From assembly GCA_029961685.1 (NCBI GenBank), contig JARWKL010000009.1, positions 21,819,237 through 21,883,236 on the forward strand: a DNA stretch of 64,000 nucleotides, read 5' to 3'. Below are positions 1 through 13,939 of this stretch, in pieces. The stretch comes from Aristolochia californica (lineage: Eukaryota > Streptophyta > Magnoliopsida > Piperales > Aristolochiaceae). Both the position numbers and the translations under genes were made by a program. Each line of letters starts with the position of its first letter. The stretch's first letter is position 1. The notes beneath the pieces are model-generated. The model did no database searches. It saw only the letters and a list, made by a program, of their open reading frames with translations, and was not told where the DNA came from.

Positions 1-3000
1 TATATAAAAACTAAAAAGAGTTTACAATTCCTTAAAACTGCAGACACATTTTGGAATTATCTCTCTCTACATTTGTGCATCGTGCATTTCCATTTGAGAT
101 GTATAATTTTTTTTTAAATTAAAACTTGAGTTTTCACTTTTCCCTTCATCTCGTAAACAAAAAAGAGATAAAAGGCAAATAGATCAGAAAAAAATGAAAA
201 TTTTAGAGTTTATGTTTGGAAAAAATTTAAATTAATAAAAATTGTAAGTAAAGAAAATTTGTTAACACACCACAAACAAACGAAAAATTTTTGTTATCCA
301 AGTTTGAGAAATTCCACTAGTTCAATCCCAATAGTTTGGAATTTTATAAGAAAGAGATGTTTCTACACATGTTTTAAAAAATGGATATGCATGCTTGAAA
401 AATGTTAGAGATACAAATTACCTATGGATCGAAACCTTACAAAGAGAATAACAAACACTCATTAAATTGTGATGTGAACGTGCGGTGGGATATTTACCCT
501 AGTCAAACGAGCCATTATTTCTCCCCTTCACAAATAGCTGACCTAACGATCATAGGTGATTGTAAAGTGATTTATCATGCGTCACAAGATATATATTTGA
601 CGGGAATGACTTATGGATTGGGAGTCAACACTCAGTTAAAAATCCCCCGCCTCCCCCTTTTCCCTATGATTGCAAAACCTAATAAATAAAAACTAAAAAG
701 AGTTTACAATAACAAAAATTTACAGACACTTTTTGGAATTATCTCTCTCTGCATTTGTACATTGTGCGATTCCATTTTAGATGTATACTTTTTTCTTAAA
801 TCAAAACTTGAGTTTTCACTTTTCCCTTCATCTCGTAAACAAAAAAGAGATAAAAGGCAAATAGATCACATCGAAATCAAAATATTAGAGTTTATGTCTG
901 GAAAAAATTTAAAGCAATAACAAATTTTAGTAAGGAAATTTATTCACACCCCACAAATGAACACAAAAGTTTTGTTATCCAAGTTTGGGAAATTCTATTA
1001 GTTCAATCCGAATAGCTTGGAATTTTATAAGAAAGAGAATTTTCTAAACATGTTTTAAAAAATAGATATGCTTGCTTGAAACATGTTAAATATGCAAATG
1101 ACCTATGGATCAAAACCTTTTAAAGAGAATAACAAGTGCTCGGTCAATTCTCAAGCTAACGTGCGATGGGATATTTACCCGAGACAAACCAGCCATTATT
1201 TTGCCCATTTACCAAAAGCTGACCTAACGATGGTTGATGATTGTAAAGTGATTTATCATGCATAAAGGGCAATATTTTTTTAGGAAATGACTTATGGATT
1301 GGTAGTCTACACTCAGTTAAAATTCCCCCGCCTCCCCCTTTTCTCGACGATTGCAAAACCTAATATATAAAAAATAGAAAAAGTTTACAATCCCTAAAAA
1401 TTACAGACACTTTTTGGAATTATCTCTCTCTACATTTGTGCATTGTTCATTTCCATTTAAGATGTATACTTTTTTCTTAAATCTAAACTTGAGTTTTCAC
1501 TTTTCCCTTCATCTCGTAAACAAAAAAGAGATAAAAGGCAAATAGATCACAATGAAATGAAAATTTTGGAGTTTATGTATGGAAAAATTTTAAGCCATAA
1601 TAAATGTAAGTAATGAAAATTTATTCACACAACACAAATGAAGACAATAGTTTTGTTATCCTAGTTTGGAAAATTCCACTAGTTCAACCCCAATAGGTTG
1701 GAATTTTATAAGAAAGATATTTTTCTACAATTGTTTTAAAAAATGGATATGCATGCTTGAAACATGTTAAAGATGCAAAAGACCTATGGTTCCAAACCTT
1801 TTAAAGAGAATAAAAAATGCTCATTCAATTCTCAGATGAACTGCGGTGGGATATTTTCCAGAATAAAAAAAGACATTATTTTTCCCATTTACAAAAAGCT
1901 GACCAAACGATCAGATGATTTTGAAGTGTTTTATCATGCGTAACGGGCTATATTTTTGTAAGGAATGACTTATGGATTGGGCTTCAACATTCAGTTAAAA
2001 ATCCCCCACGTCGCCCTTTTCCTGATGTTTGCAAAACCTAATATATAACAACTAAAAAGTGTTTACAATCCCTAAAAATTACAATCACTTTATGGAATTA
2101 TATCTCTACATTTGTGCATTGTGCATTTCCATTTTAGATGTATAGTTTTTTCTTAAATTAAAACTTGAGTTTTCACTTTTCCCTTCATGTTGTAAACAAA
2201 AAAGAGATAAAAAGCAAATTGATCAAAATGAAATAAAAATTTTAGAGTTTATGTATGGAAAAAAATTAAAGCAATAAAAAATGTAAGTAAAGAAACTTTA
2301 TTCACACACCAAAAATGAACATAAAAGTTTTGTTATCCAAATTTGGCAAATTCCACTAGATCGACTCCAATTCCTTGGAATTTGATAAGAAAGAGATTTT
2401 TCTGCACATGTTTTAAAAAATGGATATGCATGCTTGAAACATGTTAAAGATGCAAATGACCTTTGGATCCTAACCTTTTAAAGAGAATAACAAGCGCTCA
2501 TTAAATTCTCAAGTGAACGTGCGGTGGGATATTTACTCGAGTCAAACAAGCCATTATTTTGCCCATTTACAAAAAGTTGTCAAAACGATCATAGTTGATT
2601 GTAAAGTGATTTATCATGCTTAACCGGCTAAAGTTTTTTTAAAGAATGACTTATGGATTGGGAGTCAACACTCAGTTAAAATCCCCTGCCTCCTCTTTTC
2701 CCGACGATTGCAAAACGTAATATATAAAAACTAAAAAGAGTTTACAATCAATAAAAATTCATACACTTTTTGGAATGATCTCTCTCTACATTTGTGCATT
2801 GTGCATTTCAATTTTAGATGTATACTTTTTTCTTAAATCAAAACTTGAGTTTTCCCTTTTCCCTTCATCTCGTAAACAAAAAATAGATAAAAGGGAAATA
2901 GATCACAACAAAATTAAAAATTTAGAGTTTATGTATAGAAAAAATTTAAATTAATAACAAATGTAAGTAAGGAAAATTTATTCACACACCACAAACAAAC

Positions 3001-4684
3001 ACAACAGTTTTGTTATGCAAGTTCTGGAAATTCCACTAGTTAACCCCAATAGCTTGGAATTTTATCAGATGTTTTTTTGACATGTTTTAAAAAATGGATA
3101 TGCATGCTTGAAACATGTTAAAAATGCAAATGACCTATGGATCAAAACATTTTAAAGAGAATAATAAACGCTCATTTAATTCACAATTGAACGTGCGGTG
3201 GGATATTTACCCAAGTCTAACAGGCCATTATTTTGCCCATTTACAAAAAACTAACGTAACAATCATACATGATTGTAAAGTGATTTACATGCGTAACTGG
3301 CAATATTTTGTTAAGGAAATTCTTATGGATTGGGAGTCAATATTCAGTTAAAAATCCCCCACCTCCCGCTATTCCCAACAATTGGAAATCCTAATATATA
3401 AAAACTAAAAAGAGTTTAAAATCCCTTAAAATTACAGACATTTTTTGGAATTACCTCTCCCTACATTTGTGCATTTTGCATTTCCATTTTAGCAGTATAC
3501 TTTTTTCTTAAATCAAAACTTGATTTTTCACTTTTCCTTTCATAGTAAACAAAAAAGAGATAAATGGCAAATAAATCATTACGAAATGAAAATTTTAGAG
3601 TTTATGTATGGAAAAAATTTAAAGCAATAACAAATGTAAGTAAAGAAAATTTATTCACACACCAAAAATGAACACAAAATTTTCTTATCCAAGTTTGGGA
3701 AATTCCACTAGTTCAACCCCTATAGCTTGAAATTTTTTTAGAAAGAAATTTTTCTTCACATGTTTTAAAAAATGGATATGCATGCTTGAAACATGTTAAA
3801 GATGCAAATGACCTATGGATCCAAACTTTTTAAAGAGAATATCAAACGCTCATTAAATTTTGAAGTGAACGTACTGTGGGATATTTACCCAAGTCAAATA
3901 AGCCATTATTTTGCTCATTTACAAAAAGCTGACCTAACGATTATAGATGATTGTAAAGTGATTTATCATGCATAACGGCCTATATTTTTGTAAGGAATGC
4001 CATTTGGATTGGGAGTCAACATTCAGTTAACAATCCCCCGCCTCCCCCTTTTCCCGATGTTTACAAAACCATATATACAAAGACTAAAAAGAGTTTAGAA
4101 TCCCCAAAAATTACTAATAATTTTTGTTATTATCTCACTTCATTTGTGCATTGTGCATTTCCATTTTAGATGTATACTTTTTTCTTAAATCAAAACTTCA
4201 GTTTCCACTTTTCCCTTCATCTCGTAAACAAAAAAGAGATAAAAGGCAAATAGATTACAATGAAATAAAAAATTTAGAGTTTATGTATGGAAAAAAATTA
4301 AAACAATCACAAATGTAAGTAAAGAAAATTTATTCACACACCACAAATAAACGCAAAAGTTTTGTTCTCCAAGTTTGGGAAATTCCACAAGTTTAACCCC
4401 TATAGCTTAGAATTTTACATGAAAGAGATTTTTCTACACATGTTTTAAAAAATGGATATGCATACTTGGAACATGTTAAAGATGCAAATGACTTATGGAT
4501 CCAAACCTTTTAAAGAGAGTAACAAGTACTTAATAAATTCTCAAGTGAATGTGCGGTGGGATATTTACTCGAGACAAACCTGCCATTATTTTGCCCGTTG
4601 ACAACAGGCTGACCTAATAATATAGATGATTGTAAAGTGATTTATCTTGCGTAACGGGCTATATTTTTGTAAGGAATGACTTAT

Positions 4685-4700
4685 GGATTGGGAAAAGAAA
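4685..4700 (+). other. Deletion junction, ~253 bp lost from a monomer
   Basis: The monomer between landmarks 4492 and 4919 is only 427 bp long. GGATTGGG is joined directly to AAAAGAAAATTTTAGAG. This removes the C-rich tract, the TATATAAA segment, the CTCTCT tract and everything up to the GAAAATTTTAG segment. It accounts for the shortened 2465-bp spacing in the tetrameric repeat. Confidence 0.9.
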
Positions 4701-6764
4701 ATTTTAGAGTTTGTGTTTGGAAAAAAATTAAAGCAATAACAATAAGTAAAGAAAATTTATTCACACACCACAAATGAACACAAAATTTTTGTTATCCAAG
4801 TTATGGAAATTCCACTAGTTCAACCCCTATAGCATTCAATTTTATAAGAAAGATATTTTTCTACACATGTTTTAAAAAATGGATATGCGTGTTTGAAACA
4901 TGTTAAAGATGCAAATGACCTATGGATCCAAACATTTTAAAGATAATAACAAACGCTCATTAAATTCTCATGTGAACTTGTGGTAGGATATTTATCGGAG
5001 ATAAACCTGCCATTATTTTGCCTGTTGACAACAAACTGACCTAATGATCATAGATGATTGTAAAGGGAATTATCATGCGTAACGGGCTATATTTTTGTAA
5101 GGAATGACTTATGGATTGTGAGTCAACACTCAGTTAAAAATCCCCTGCCTCGCTCTTTTCCCGACGATTATAAAACCTAATATATAAAAACTAAAAAGAG
5201 TTTACAATCCCTACAAATTACAGAAACTTTTTGGAATTATCTCTCTCTACATTTGTGCATTGTGCATTTCCACTTCAGATGTATAATTTTTTCTTAAAGC
5301 TAAACTTGAGTTTTCACTTTTCTCTTCATCTCGTAAACAAAAAAGAGATAAAAGGTAAATAGATCACAACAAAATGAAAATTTTACAGTTTTTTATGGAA
5401 AAAATTAAATTAATAACAAATTTAAGTAAAGAAAATTTATTCACACACCACAAACGAACACAAAAGTTTTGTTATCCAAGTTTGGGAAATTCCACTAGTT
5501 CAACCCCAATAACATGGAATTTTATAAGAAAGAAATGTTTCTTCACATGTTTTAAAAAGTGGATATGCATGCTTGAAACATGTTAAAGATGGAAATGACC
5601 TATGGATCCAAACCTTTTAAAGAGAATAACAAATGCTTATTAAATTCTCAAGTGAACGTGCCGTGGGATATTTAATCGAGTCAAACAAGCCATTATTTTG
5701 CCCATTTACAAAAAGCTGACCTAATGAACGTACATGATTGTAATGTGATTTATCATGCGTAATGGGCTATACTTTTTTTAGGAATTACTTATGAATTGGG
5801 AATCAACACTCAGTTAAAAATCCCTCGCCTCCAACTTTTCCTTACGATTGGAAACCCTAATATATAAAAACTAAAAAGAATTTACAATCCTTAAAAATTA
5901 CAAACGGTTTTTGGAATTACCTCTCTAAACATTTGTGCTTTTTGGATTTCGATTGTAGCTGTATACTTTTTTCTTAAATCAAAACTTGATTTTTCACTTT
6001 ACCCTTCGTCGTAAACAAAAAAGAGATAAAAGCCACATAGATGATTACGAAATGAAAATTTTAGAGTTTATGAATGGAAAAATTTAAAGAAATAACAAAT
6101 GTAGTAATTAAAATTTATTCACACACAAAAAATGAACACAAAAGTTTTGTTATCCAAGTTTGGGAAATTCTACTAGTTCAACCCCTTTAACTTAGAATTT
6201 TATTAGAAAGAGATTTCTCTACACATGTTTTAAAAAATGGATATGCATGCTTTAAACATGATAAAGATGCAAATGACCTATGGATCCAAACTTTTTCAAG
6301 AGAATAACAAACGCTAATTAAATTCTGAAGTGACGTGCGGTGGGATATTTACCCGAGTCAAACGAGCCATTATTTTGCCCATTTACAAAAAGCTGACCTA
6401 GCGATCATAGATGATTGTAAAGTAATTTATCATGCGTAACATGTTATATTTTTGTAAGGCATACTTATGGATTGGGAGTCGAAATTCAGTTAAAAATCCC
6501 TCGCTTCCCCCTTTTCCCGACGATTGCAAAACCTAATATATAAAAACAAAAAAGAGTTTACAATCCCTAAAAATTTCAAAAAAAATTCGGTAATATCTCT
6601 CTACATTTTGCATTGTGCATTTCCATTTTAGATGTACACTTTTTTCTTAAATCAAAACTTGAGTTTTCACTTTTCCCTTCTTCTCATAAACAAAAAAGAG
6701 ATAAAAGGCAAATAGATCACAACAAAATGAAAATTTTAGAGTTTATGTATGGAGAAAAATTGAA

Positions 6765-6804
6765 GAAAATGTACAAAAAAATTTTGTTATCCAAAATTGG
6801 GAGT
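6765..6804 (+). other. Small composite insertion copied from nearby satellite
   Basis: The monomer ending at landmark 6987 is 710 bp long. Between the AATTGAAG (variant of AATTTAAAGCAATAAC) segment and AAATGTAAGTAAA lies an extra stretch of about 40 bp. It contains GTACAAAAAAATTTTGTTATCC, here matching the GTTTTGTTATCCAAG segment that normally lies about 60-70 bp further on, followed by TTGGGAGTC, which belongs to another part of the monomer. It looks like template switching within the array and carries no foreign DNA. Confidence 0.7.
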
Positions 6805-9800
6805 CAAATGTAAGTAAATAAAATTTATTCACACACCACAAATGAACACAAAATTTTTTTTATCCAAGTTTGGGAAATTCCACTAGCTCAATCCCTATAG
6901 CTTAGAATTTTATAAGAAAGAGATTTTTCTACACATGTTTTAAAAAAAGGATATGCATGCTTGAAACATATTAAAGATGCAAATGACCTATGGATCCAAA
7001 TATTTTAAGGAGAATAACAAATGCTCATTAAATTCTCATGTGAAGTGGGGTGGGATATTTACACGAGACAAACCTGCCATTATTTTGCCCATTTACAAAA
7101 AGTTGACCTAATGATCTTAGATGATTGCAAAGTGATTTATCATGCGTAATGAGCTATATTTTGTAAGGAATGACTTTTGGATTGGGAGTCAACACTCAGT
7201 TAAAAATCCCCTGCCTACCCCTTTTCCCGACGATTGCAAAACCTATTATATAAAAACTAAAGAGAGTTCACAATCCCTAAAAATTACAGACACTTTTGGA
7301 ATTACCTCCCTCCGCATTTGTGGATTTTGCATTTCCATTTTAGTAGTATACTTTTTTCTCAAATCAAAACTTGATTTTTCACTTTACCTTTCATTGTAAG
7401 CAAAAAAGAGATAAAAGGCAAATAGATCGTTACGAAATGAAAATTTTAGTGTTTATGTATGGAAAAAATTTAAAGCAATAACAAATGTACGTAAAGAAAA
7501 TATATTCACACACCAAAAATGAGCAGAAAAGTTTTGTTATCCAAGTTTGGGAAATTCCACTAGTTCAACCCCAATAGATTGGAATTTTTAGAAAGAAAAT
7601 TTTCTACATGTGTTTTACAAAATGGATATACATGCTTGAAACATGTTAAAGATGCAAATGACCTATGGATCCAAACTTTTTAAAGAGAATAACAAACGCT
7701 CATTAAATTCTGAAGTGAATGTGTGGTAGGATATTTACCCGAGTCATACAAGCCATTATTTTGCCCATTTAGAAAAAGTTGACCTAGCGATAAGAGATGA
7801 TTGTAAAGTGATTTAACATGCGTAATATGCTATATTTTTGAAAGGAATGACCTATGGATTGGGAGTCAACATTCAGTTTAAAATCCCTTGCGTCCCACTT
7901 TTCCTGAAGATTGCAAAACCTAAGATATAAAAACTAAAAAGAGTTTACAATCCCTAAAAATTACTAACAATTTTTGGTATTATCTCTCTGCATTTGTGCA
8001 TTGTTCATTTCCATTTTAGATAAATACTTTTTTCTGAAAGCAAAACTTGAGTTTTCTCTTTTCCCTTCTTGTCGTAAACAAAAAAGAGATAAAAGGCAAA
8101 TAGATCACAACGAAATGAAAATTTTAGAGTTTATGTATGGAAAAAAATTAAAGCAATAACAATAAGTAAAGAAAATTTATTCATACACCACAAATGAACA
8201 CAAAATTCTTGTTATCCAAGTTTGGGAAATTCCACTAGTTCAACCCCTATAGCTTGGAATTTTATAAGAAAGAGATTTTTCTACACATGTTTTAAAAAAT
8301 GGATATGCATGCTTGAAACATGTTAAAGATGGAAATGACCTATGGATCTAAACCTTTTAACGAGAATAAAAACGCTCATTAAATTCTCATGTGAACGTGC
8401 GGTGGGATATTTACCCGAGACAAACCTGCCATTATTTTGCCCATTGACAACAAGCTGGCCTAATGAGCAAATATGATTGTAAAGTGATTTATCATGCCTA
8501 ACGGGCAATATTTTTGTAAGGAATGACTTATGGATTGGGAGTCAACACTCAGTTAAAAATCCCCTGCTTCACCTACTTCCCGATGATTGCAAAAACTAAT
8601 ATATAAAAACTAAAAAGAGTTTAAAATCCTTAAAAATTTTAGACACTTTTTGGAATTATTTATCTCTACATTTTTGCATTGTACATTTCCTTTTTAGATG
8701 TATAATTTTTTCTTCAATCTAAACTTGAGTTTTCACTTTTCCTTTCATCCCGTAAACAAAAAAGAGATAAAAGGCAAATACATCACAACGAAATGAAAAA
8801 TTTACGGTTTGTGTATAGAAAATTTTTTATTAATAACAAATGTAAGTAAAGAAAATTTATTCACACACCACAAACGAACACAAAAGTTTTGTTATCCACG
8901 TTTTGGAAATTCCACTAGTTCAACCCCAATAGCTTGGAATTTTATAAAAAAGAGATGTTTCTTCACATGTTTTAAAAAATGAATATGCATGCTTGAAACA
9001 TGTTAAAGATGTAAATGACCTATGGATCCAAACCTTTTAAAGAGAATAAAAAACGCTCATTAAATTCTCAAGTGAACATGCCGTGGGATATTTACCCGAG
9101 TCAAACAAGCCATTATTTTGCCCGTTTAAAAAAAGCTGACCTAACGAACGTACATGATTGTTAAGTGATTTATCATGCGTGACAGGCTGTATTTTTTTTA
9201 TGAAATGACTAAGGGATTGTAGTCAACACTCAGTTAAAAATCCCCTGCCTCCTACTTTTCTCCACGATTGGAAACCCTAATATATAAAAAATAAATAGAG
9301 TTTACAATCCTTAAAAATTACAGACACTTTTTTGAATTACCTCTCTCAACATTTTTGCTTTTTGCATTTCCATTTTAACTTTATACTTTTTTCTTAAATC
9401 AAAACTTGATTTTTCACTTTACGCTTCATTGTAAACAAAAAAGAGATAAAAGGAAAATAAATGATTACGAAATGAAAATTTTAGAGTTTATGTATGGAAA
9501 AATTTAAAGCAATAACAAATGTAGTAAAGAAAATTTATTCACACACAAAAAATGAACACAAAAGTTTTGTTATCAGAGTTTGGGAAATTCCACTAGTTCA
9601 GCCCCTATAGCTTGGAATTTTATTAGAAAGAGATTTTTCTACACTTGTTTTACAAAATGGATATGCATGCTTGAAACATGTTAAAGATGCAAATGACCTA
9701 TGGATCCAAACGTTTTCAAGAGAATAACAAACGCTAATTAAATTCTGAAGTGATGTGAGGTGGGATATTTACCCGAGTCAAACTAGCCATTATTTTGCCC

Positions 9801-10638
9801 ATTTACGAAAAGCTGTCCTAACGAACATAGATAATTGTAAAGTGATTTATCATGCATAACGTGCTATATTTTCGGAAGGAATGACTTAAGGATTGGGAAT
9901 CAAAATTCAGTTAAAAATTCCCCACCTCCCCTTTTTCCCGACGAATGCAAAACCTAATATAAAAAAACGAAAAAGAGTTTACAATGCCTAAAAATTACTA
10001 AACATTTTTGGTATTATCTCTCTACATTTTTGCATTGTGCATTTCCATTTTAGATGTACACTTTTTTCTTAAATCAAAACTTTAGTTTTTACTTTTCCCT
10101 TCATCTCGTAAACAAAAAAGAGACAAAAGACAAATAGATCACAACGAAATGAAAAATTTAGAGTTTATTTATAGAAAAAAAAATTAAAGCAATAACAAAT
10201 ATAAGTAAAGAAAATTCATTCACACACCACAAATGAACACAAAATTTTTGTTATCCAAGTTTGGGAAATTCCACTAGGTCAATGCCTATAGCTTGGAATT
10301 TTATAAGAAAGAGATTTTTCTACACATGTTTTAAAAAATGGATATGCATGCTTGAAACATGTTAAAGATGCAAATGACCTGTGGATCCAAATCTTTTAGA
10401 GAGAGTAACAAACGCTCATTAAATTGTCATATGAACTGGGGTGGGATGTTTACACGAGACAAACCTGCCATTATTTAGCCTATTTAAAAAAAGCTAAGCC
10501 TAATGATCATAGATAATTGTAAAGTGATTTATTATGTGTAATGGGCTATATTTTGTAAGGAATGACTTATGGATTGGGAGTCAACATTCTGTTAAAAATC
10601 CCCCGCCTCCCCCTTTTCCCGACGATTGCAAAACCTAA

Positions 10639-10648
10639 TATATAAAAA
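10639..10648 (+). promoter_or_regulatory. TATA-box-like motif repeated in most monomers (representative)
   Basis: TATATAAAAA here follows a pyrimidine-rich C tract (10600-10620) and precedes a TCTCTCTCT tract at about 10699. The same order occurs in most monomers of the array. The motif fits the eukaryotic TATA consensus, but AT-rich DNA often produces it by chance and the window holds no evidence of transcription. It is listed as a representative of the recurring element only. Confidence 0.15.
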
Positions 10649-10996
10649 CTAAAAAGAGTTTAAAATTCCTAAAAATTACAGACACTTCTTGGAATTATCT
10701 CTCTCTAAATTTGTGGATTGTGCATTTCCATTTTTTATGTATACTTTTTTCTTAAATCAAAACTTGAGTTTTCACTTTTCCCTTCATCTCATAAAGAAAA
10801 AAGAGATAAAAGGCAAATAGATCACAACAAAATAAAAATTTTAGAGTTTATGTATGGAAAAAATTAAAGCAATAACAATAAGTAAAGAAAATTTATTCAC
10901 ACACCACAAATGAACAAAAAATTTTTGTTATCCAAGTTTGAGAAATTCCACTAGTTCAACCCCTATAGCTTGGAATTTTATAAGAAAGAGATTTTT

Positions 10997-11012
10997 CTAC
11001 ACACGTTAAGGA
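10997..11012 (+). other. Deletion junction, ~35 bp
   Basis: This monomer is 644 bp long (landmarks 10378 to 11022). CTACACAC is joined to GTTAAGGACGC. This removes the left arm and loop of the conserved inverted repeat around GCATGC and most of its right arm. Confidence 0.85.
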
Positions 11013-13939
11013 CGCAAATGACCTATGGATCCAAACCTTTTAAAGAGATTAACAAACGCTCATTAAATTCTCATGTGAACGTGTGGTCGAATATTTAATT
11101 GAGACAAACCTGCCATTATTTTGCCCGATGACAACAAGCTGACTAAGTGATCATAGATGATTGTAAAGTGATTTATCATGCGTAACGGGCTATATTTTTG
11201 TAAGGAATGACTTAAGGATTGGGAGTCAACACTTTGTTAAAAATCCCCCGCCTGCCCCTTTTCACGACGATTGTAAAACCTAATATATAAAAACAAAAAT
11301 AGTTTTCAATCCCTAAAAATTACAGGCACTTTTTCGGAATTATCTCTCTAAACATTGTGCATTGTACATTTTCATTTAAGATGTATAATTTTTTCTTAAA
11401 TCTAAACAGGAGTTTTCACTTTTCCCTACATCTCATAAAGAAAAAAGAGATAAAAGTCAAATAGATCACAACGAAATGAAAATTTTATAGTTTGTGTATG
11501 GAAAAAATTTTAATTAATCACAAATGTAAGTATAGAAAATTTATTCACACACCACAAACGAACACAAAAATTTTGTTCTCCAAGTTTGGCAAATTCCACT
11601 AGTTCAACCCCAATAGCATGGAATTTTATAAGAAAGAGATGTTTCTGCATAAGTTTTAAAAAATGGATATGTAGGCTTAAAATATGTTAAAGATGCAAAT
11701 GACCTATGGATCCAAACCTTTTCAAGAAAATAACAAACGCTCATTTAATTCTCAAGTGAACGTGCGGTGGGATATTTACCCGAGTCAAACAATCCATTAT
11801 TTTGCCTATTTACAAAAAGTTGACCTAACGAACGTACATGATTGTAAAATGATTTATCATGCGTAATGGGCTATATTTTTTTAAGGAATGACTTATGGAT
11901 TGGGAGTCAACACTCAGTTAAAACCCCCGCCTCCTACTTTTCCCGACGATTGGAAACCCTAATATAAAAAAACTAAAAAAGTGTTTACAATCCTCAAAAA
12001 TTACATACACTTTTTGGAATTACCTCTCTAAAAATTTGTTCATTTTGCATTTCCGTTTTAGCTGTATACTTTTTTCTTAAATCAAAACTTGATTTTTCAC
12101 TTTACCCTTCATCGTAAACAAAAACGAGATAAATGGCAAATAGATGATTATAAAATGAACATTTTAGAGTTTATGTATGGAAAAATTTAAAGCAATAAAA
12201 AATGTAGTAAATAAAATTTATTCACACACAAAAAATGAACACAAAAGTTTTGTTATCCATGTTTGGGAAATTCTACTAGTTCAACCCCTATAGCTTGGAA
12301 TTTTATTAGAGAAAGATTTTTCTACACATGTTTTACAAAATGGGTGTGCATGCTTGAAACATGTTAAATATGCAAATGACCTATGGATCCAAAAAATTTC
12401 AAGAGAATAACAAATGCTAATTAAATTCTGAAGTGACATGCGATGGGATATTTACCCGAGTAAAACGAGCCATTATTTTGCCCATTTACAAAAAGTTGCC
12501 TAACGATCGTAGATGATTGTAAAATTATTTATCATGCATAACGGGCTATATGTTTTAAAGGAATGACTTATGGATTGGGTGTTCACACTTAGTTAAAAAT
12601 CCCCCGCCTACCCCTTTTCTTGACGACTGCAAAACCAAATATATAAAAACTAAAACGAGTTTACAATCTGTAAAAATTATAGACACTTTTTGGAATTTCC
12701 TCTCTCTACATTTGTGCATTTTGCATTTACGTTTTAGCTCTATACTTTTTTCTTAAATCAAAACTTGAGTTTTCACTTTTCCCTTCATCTTGTAAAGAAA
12801 AGAGAGATAAAGGGCAAATAGATCACAATGAAATGAAAATTTTTGAGTTTATGTATGGAAAAAATTTAAAGCAATAAAAAATGTAAGTTAAGAAAATTTA
12901 TTCACACACCACTGATGAACACAAAAGTTTTATTATCCAAGTTTCGAAAATTCCACTAGTTCAACCCCAATAGCTTGGAATTTTATAAGAAAGAGATTTT
13001 TCTACACATGTTTTAAAAAATGGATATGCATGCTTGAAACATGTTAAAGATGCAAATGACCTATCGATCCAAACCTTTTAAAGAGAATAAAAAACGCTCA
13101 TTAAATTCTCAAGTGAATGTGCGGTGGGTTATTTACCCGAGTTAAATAGCCATTATTTTTCCCATTTACAAAAATCAGACCTAACGATGATAGATGATTG
13201 TAAAGTGATTTATCATGTGTAACGGGCTATATTTTTGTAAGGAATGATTTATGGATTGGGAGTCAACACTCAGTTAAAAATCCCCCGCCTCCCCCTTTTC
13301 CAGACGAATGCAAAACCTAATATTTGAAAACTAAAAAGAGTTTCCAATCCCTAAAAATTACAGGCTCTTTTTGGAATTCTCTCTCTACATTTGTGCATTG
13401 TGCATTTCTATTTTAGATGTATACTTTTTTCCTAAATCTAAACTTGAGTTTTCACATTTCTCTTCATTTCGTAAACAAAAAAGAGATAAAAGGGAAATAG
13501 ATCACAACGAAATGAAAATTTTAGAGTTTATGTATGGAAAAAATTTTAAGCAATAGAAAATGTTAGTAAAGAAAATTATTCACACACACCAAATGAACAC
13601 AAAAGTTTTGTTATCCAAGTTGTGGAATTTCCATTAGTTCAACCCCAATAGCATGGAATTTTAAAAGATAGAGATTTTTCTAAACTTTTTTTAAAAAAAT
13701 AGATTTGCATGCTTGAAAGATGTTAAATATGCAAATGACTTGTGGATCCAAACCTTTCAAAGAGAATAACAAGCGCTCATTAAATTCTCATGATAACGTG
13801 CAGTGGGATATTTACCCGACTCAAACAAGCCATTATTTTGCCCATTTACAAAAAGCAGACCTAACGATCGTAGATGATTGTAAAGTGATTTATCATATGT
13901 AATGGGCTATATTTTTTTAAGGAATGATTTATGGATTGG

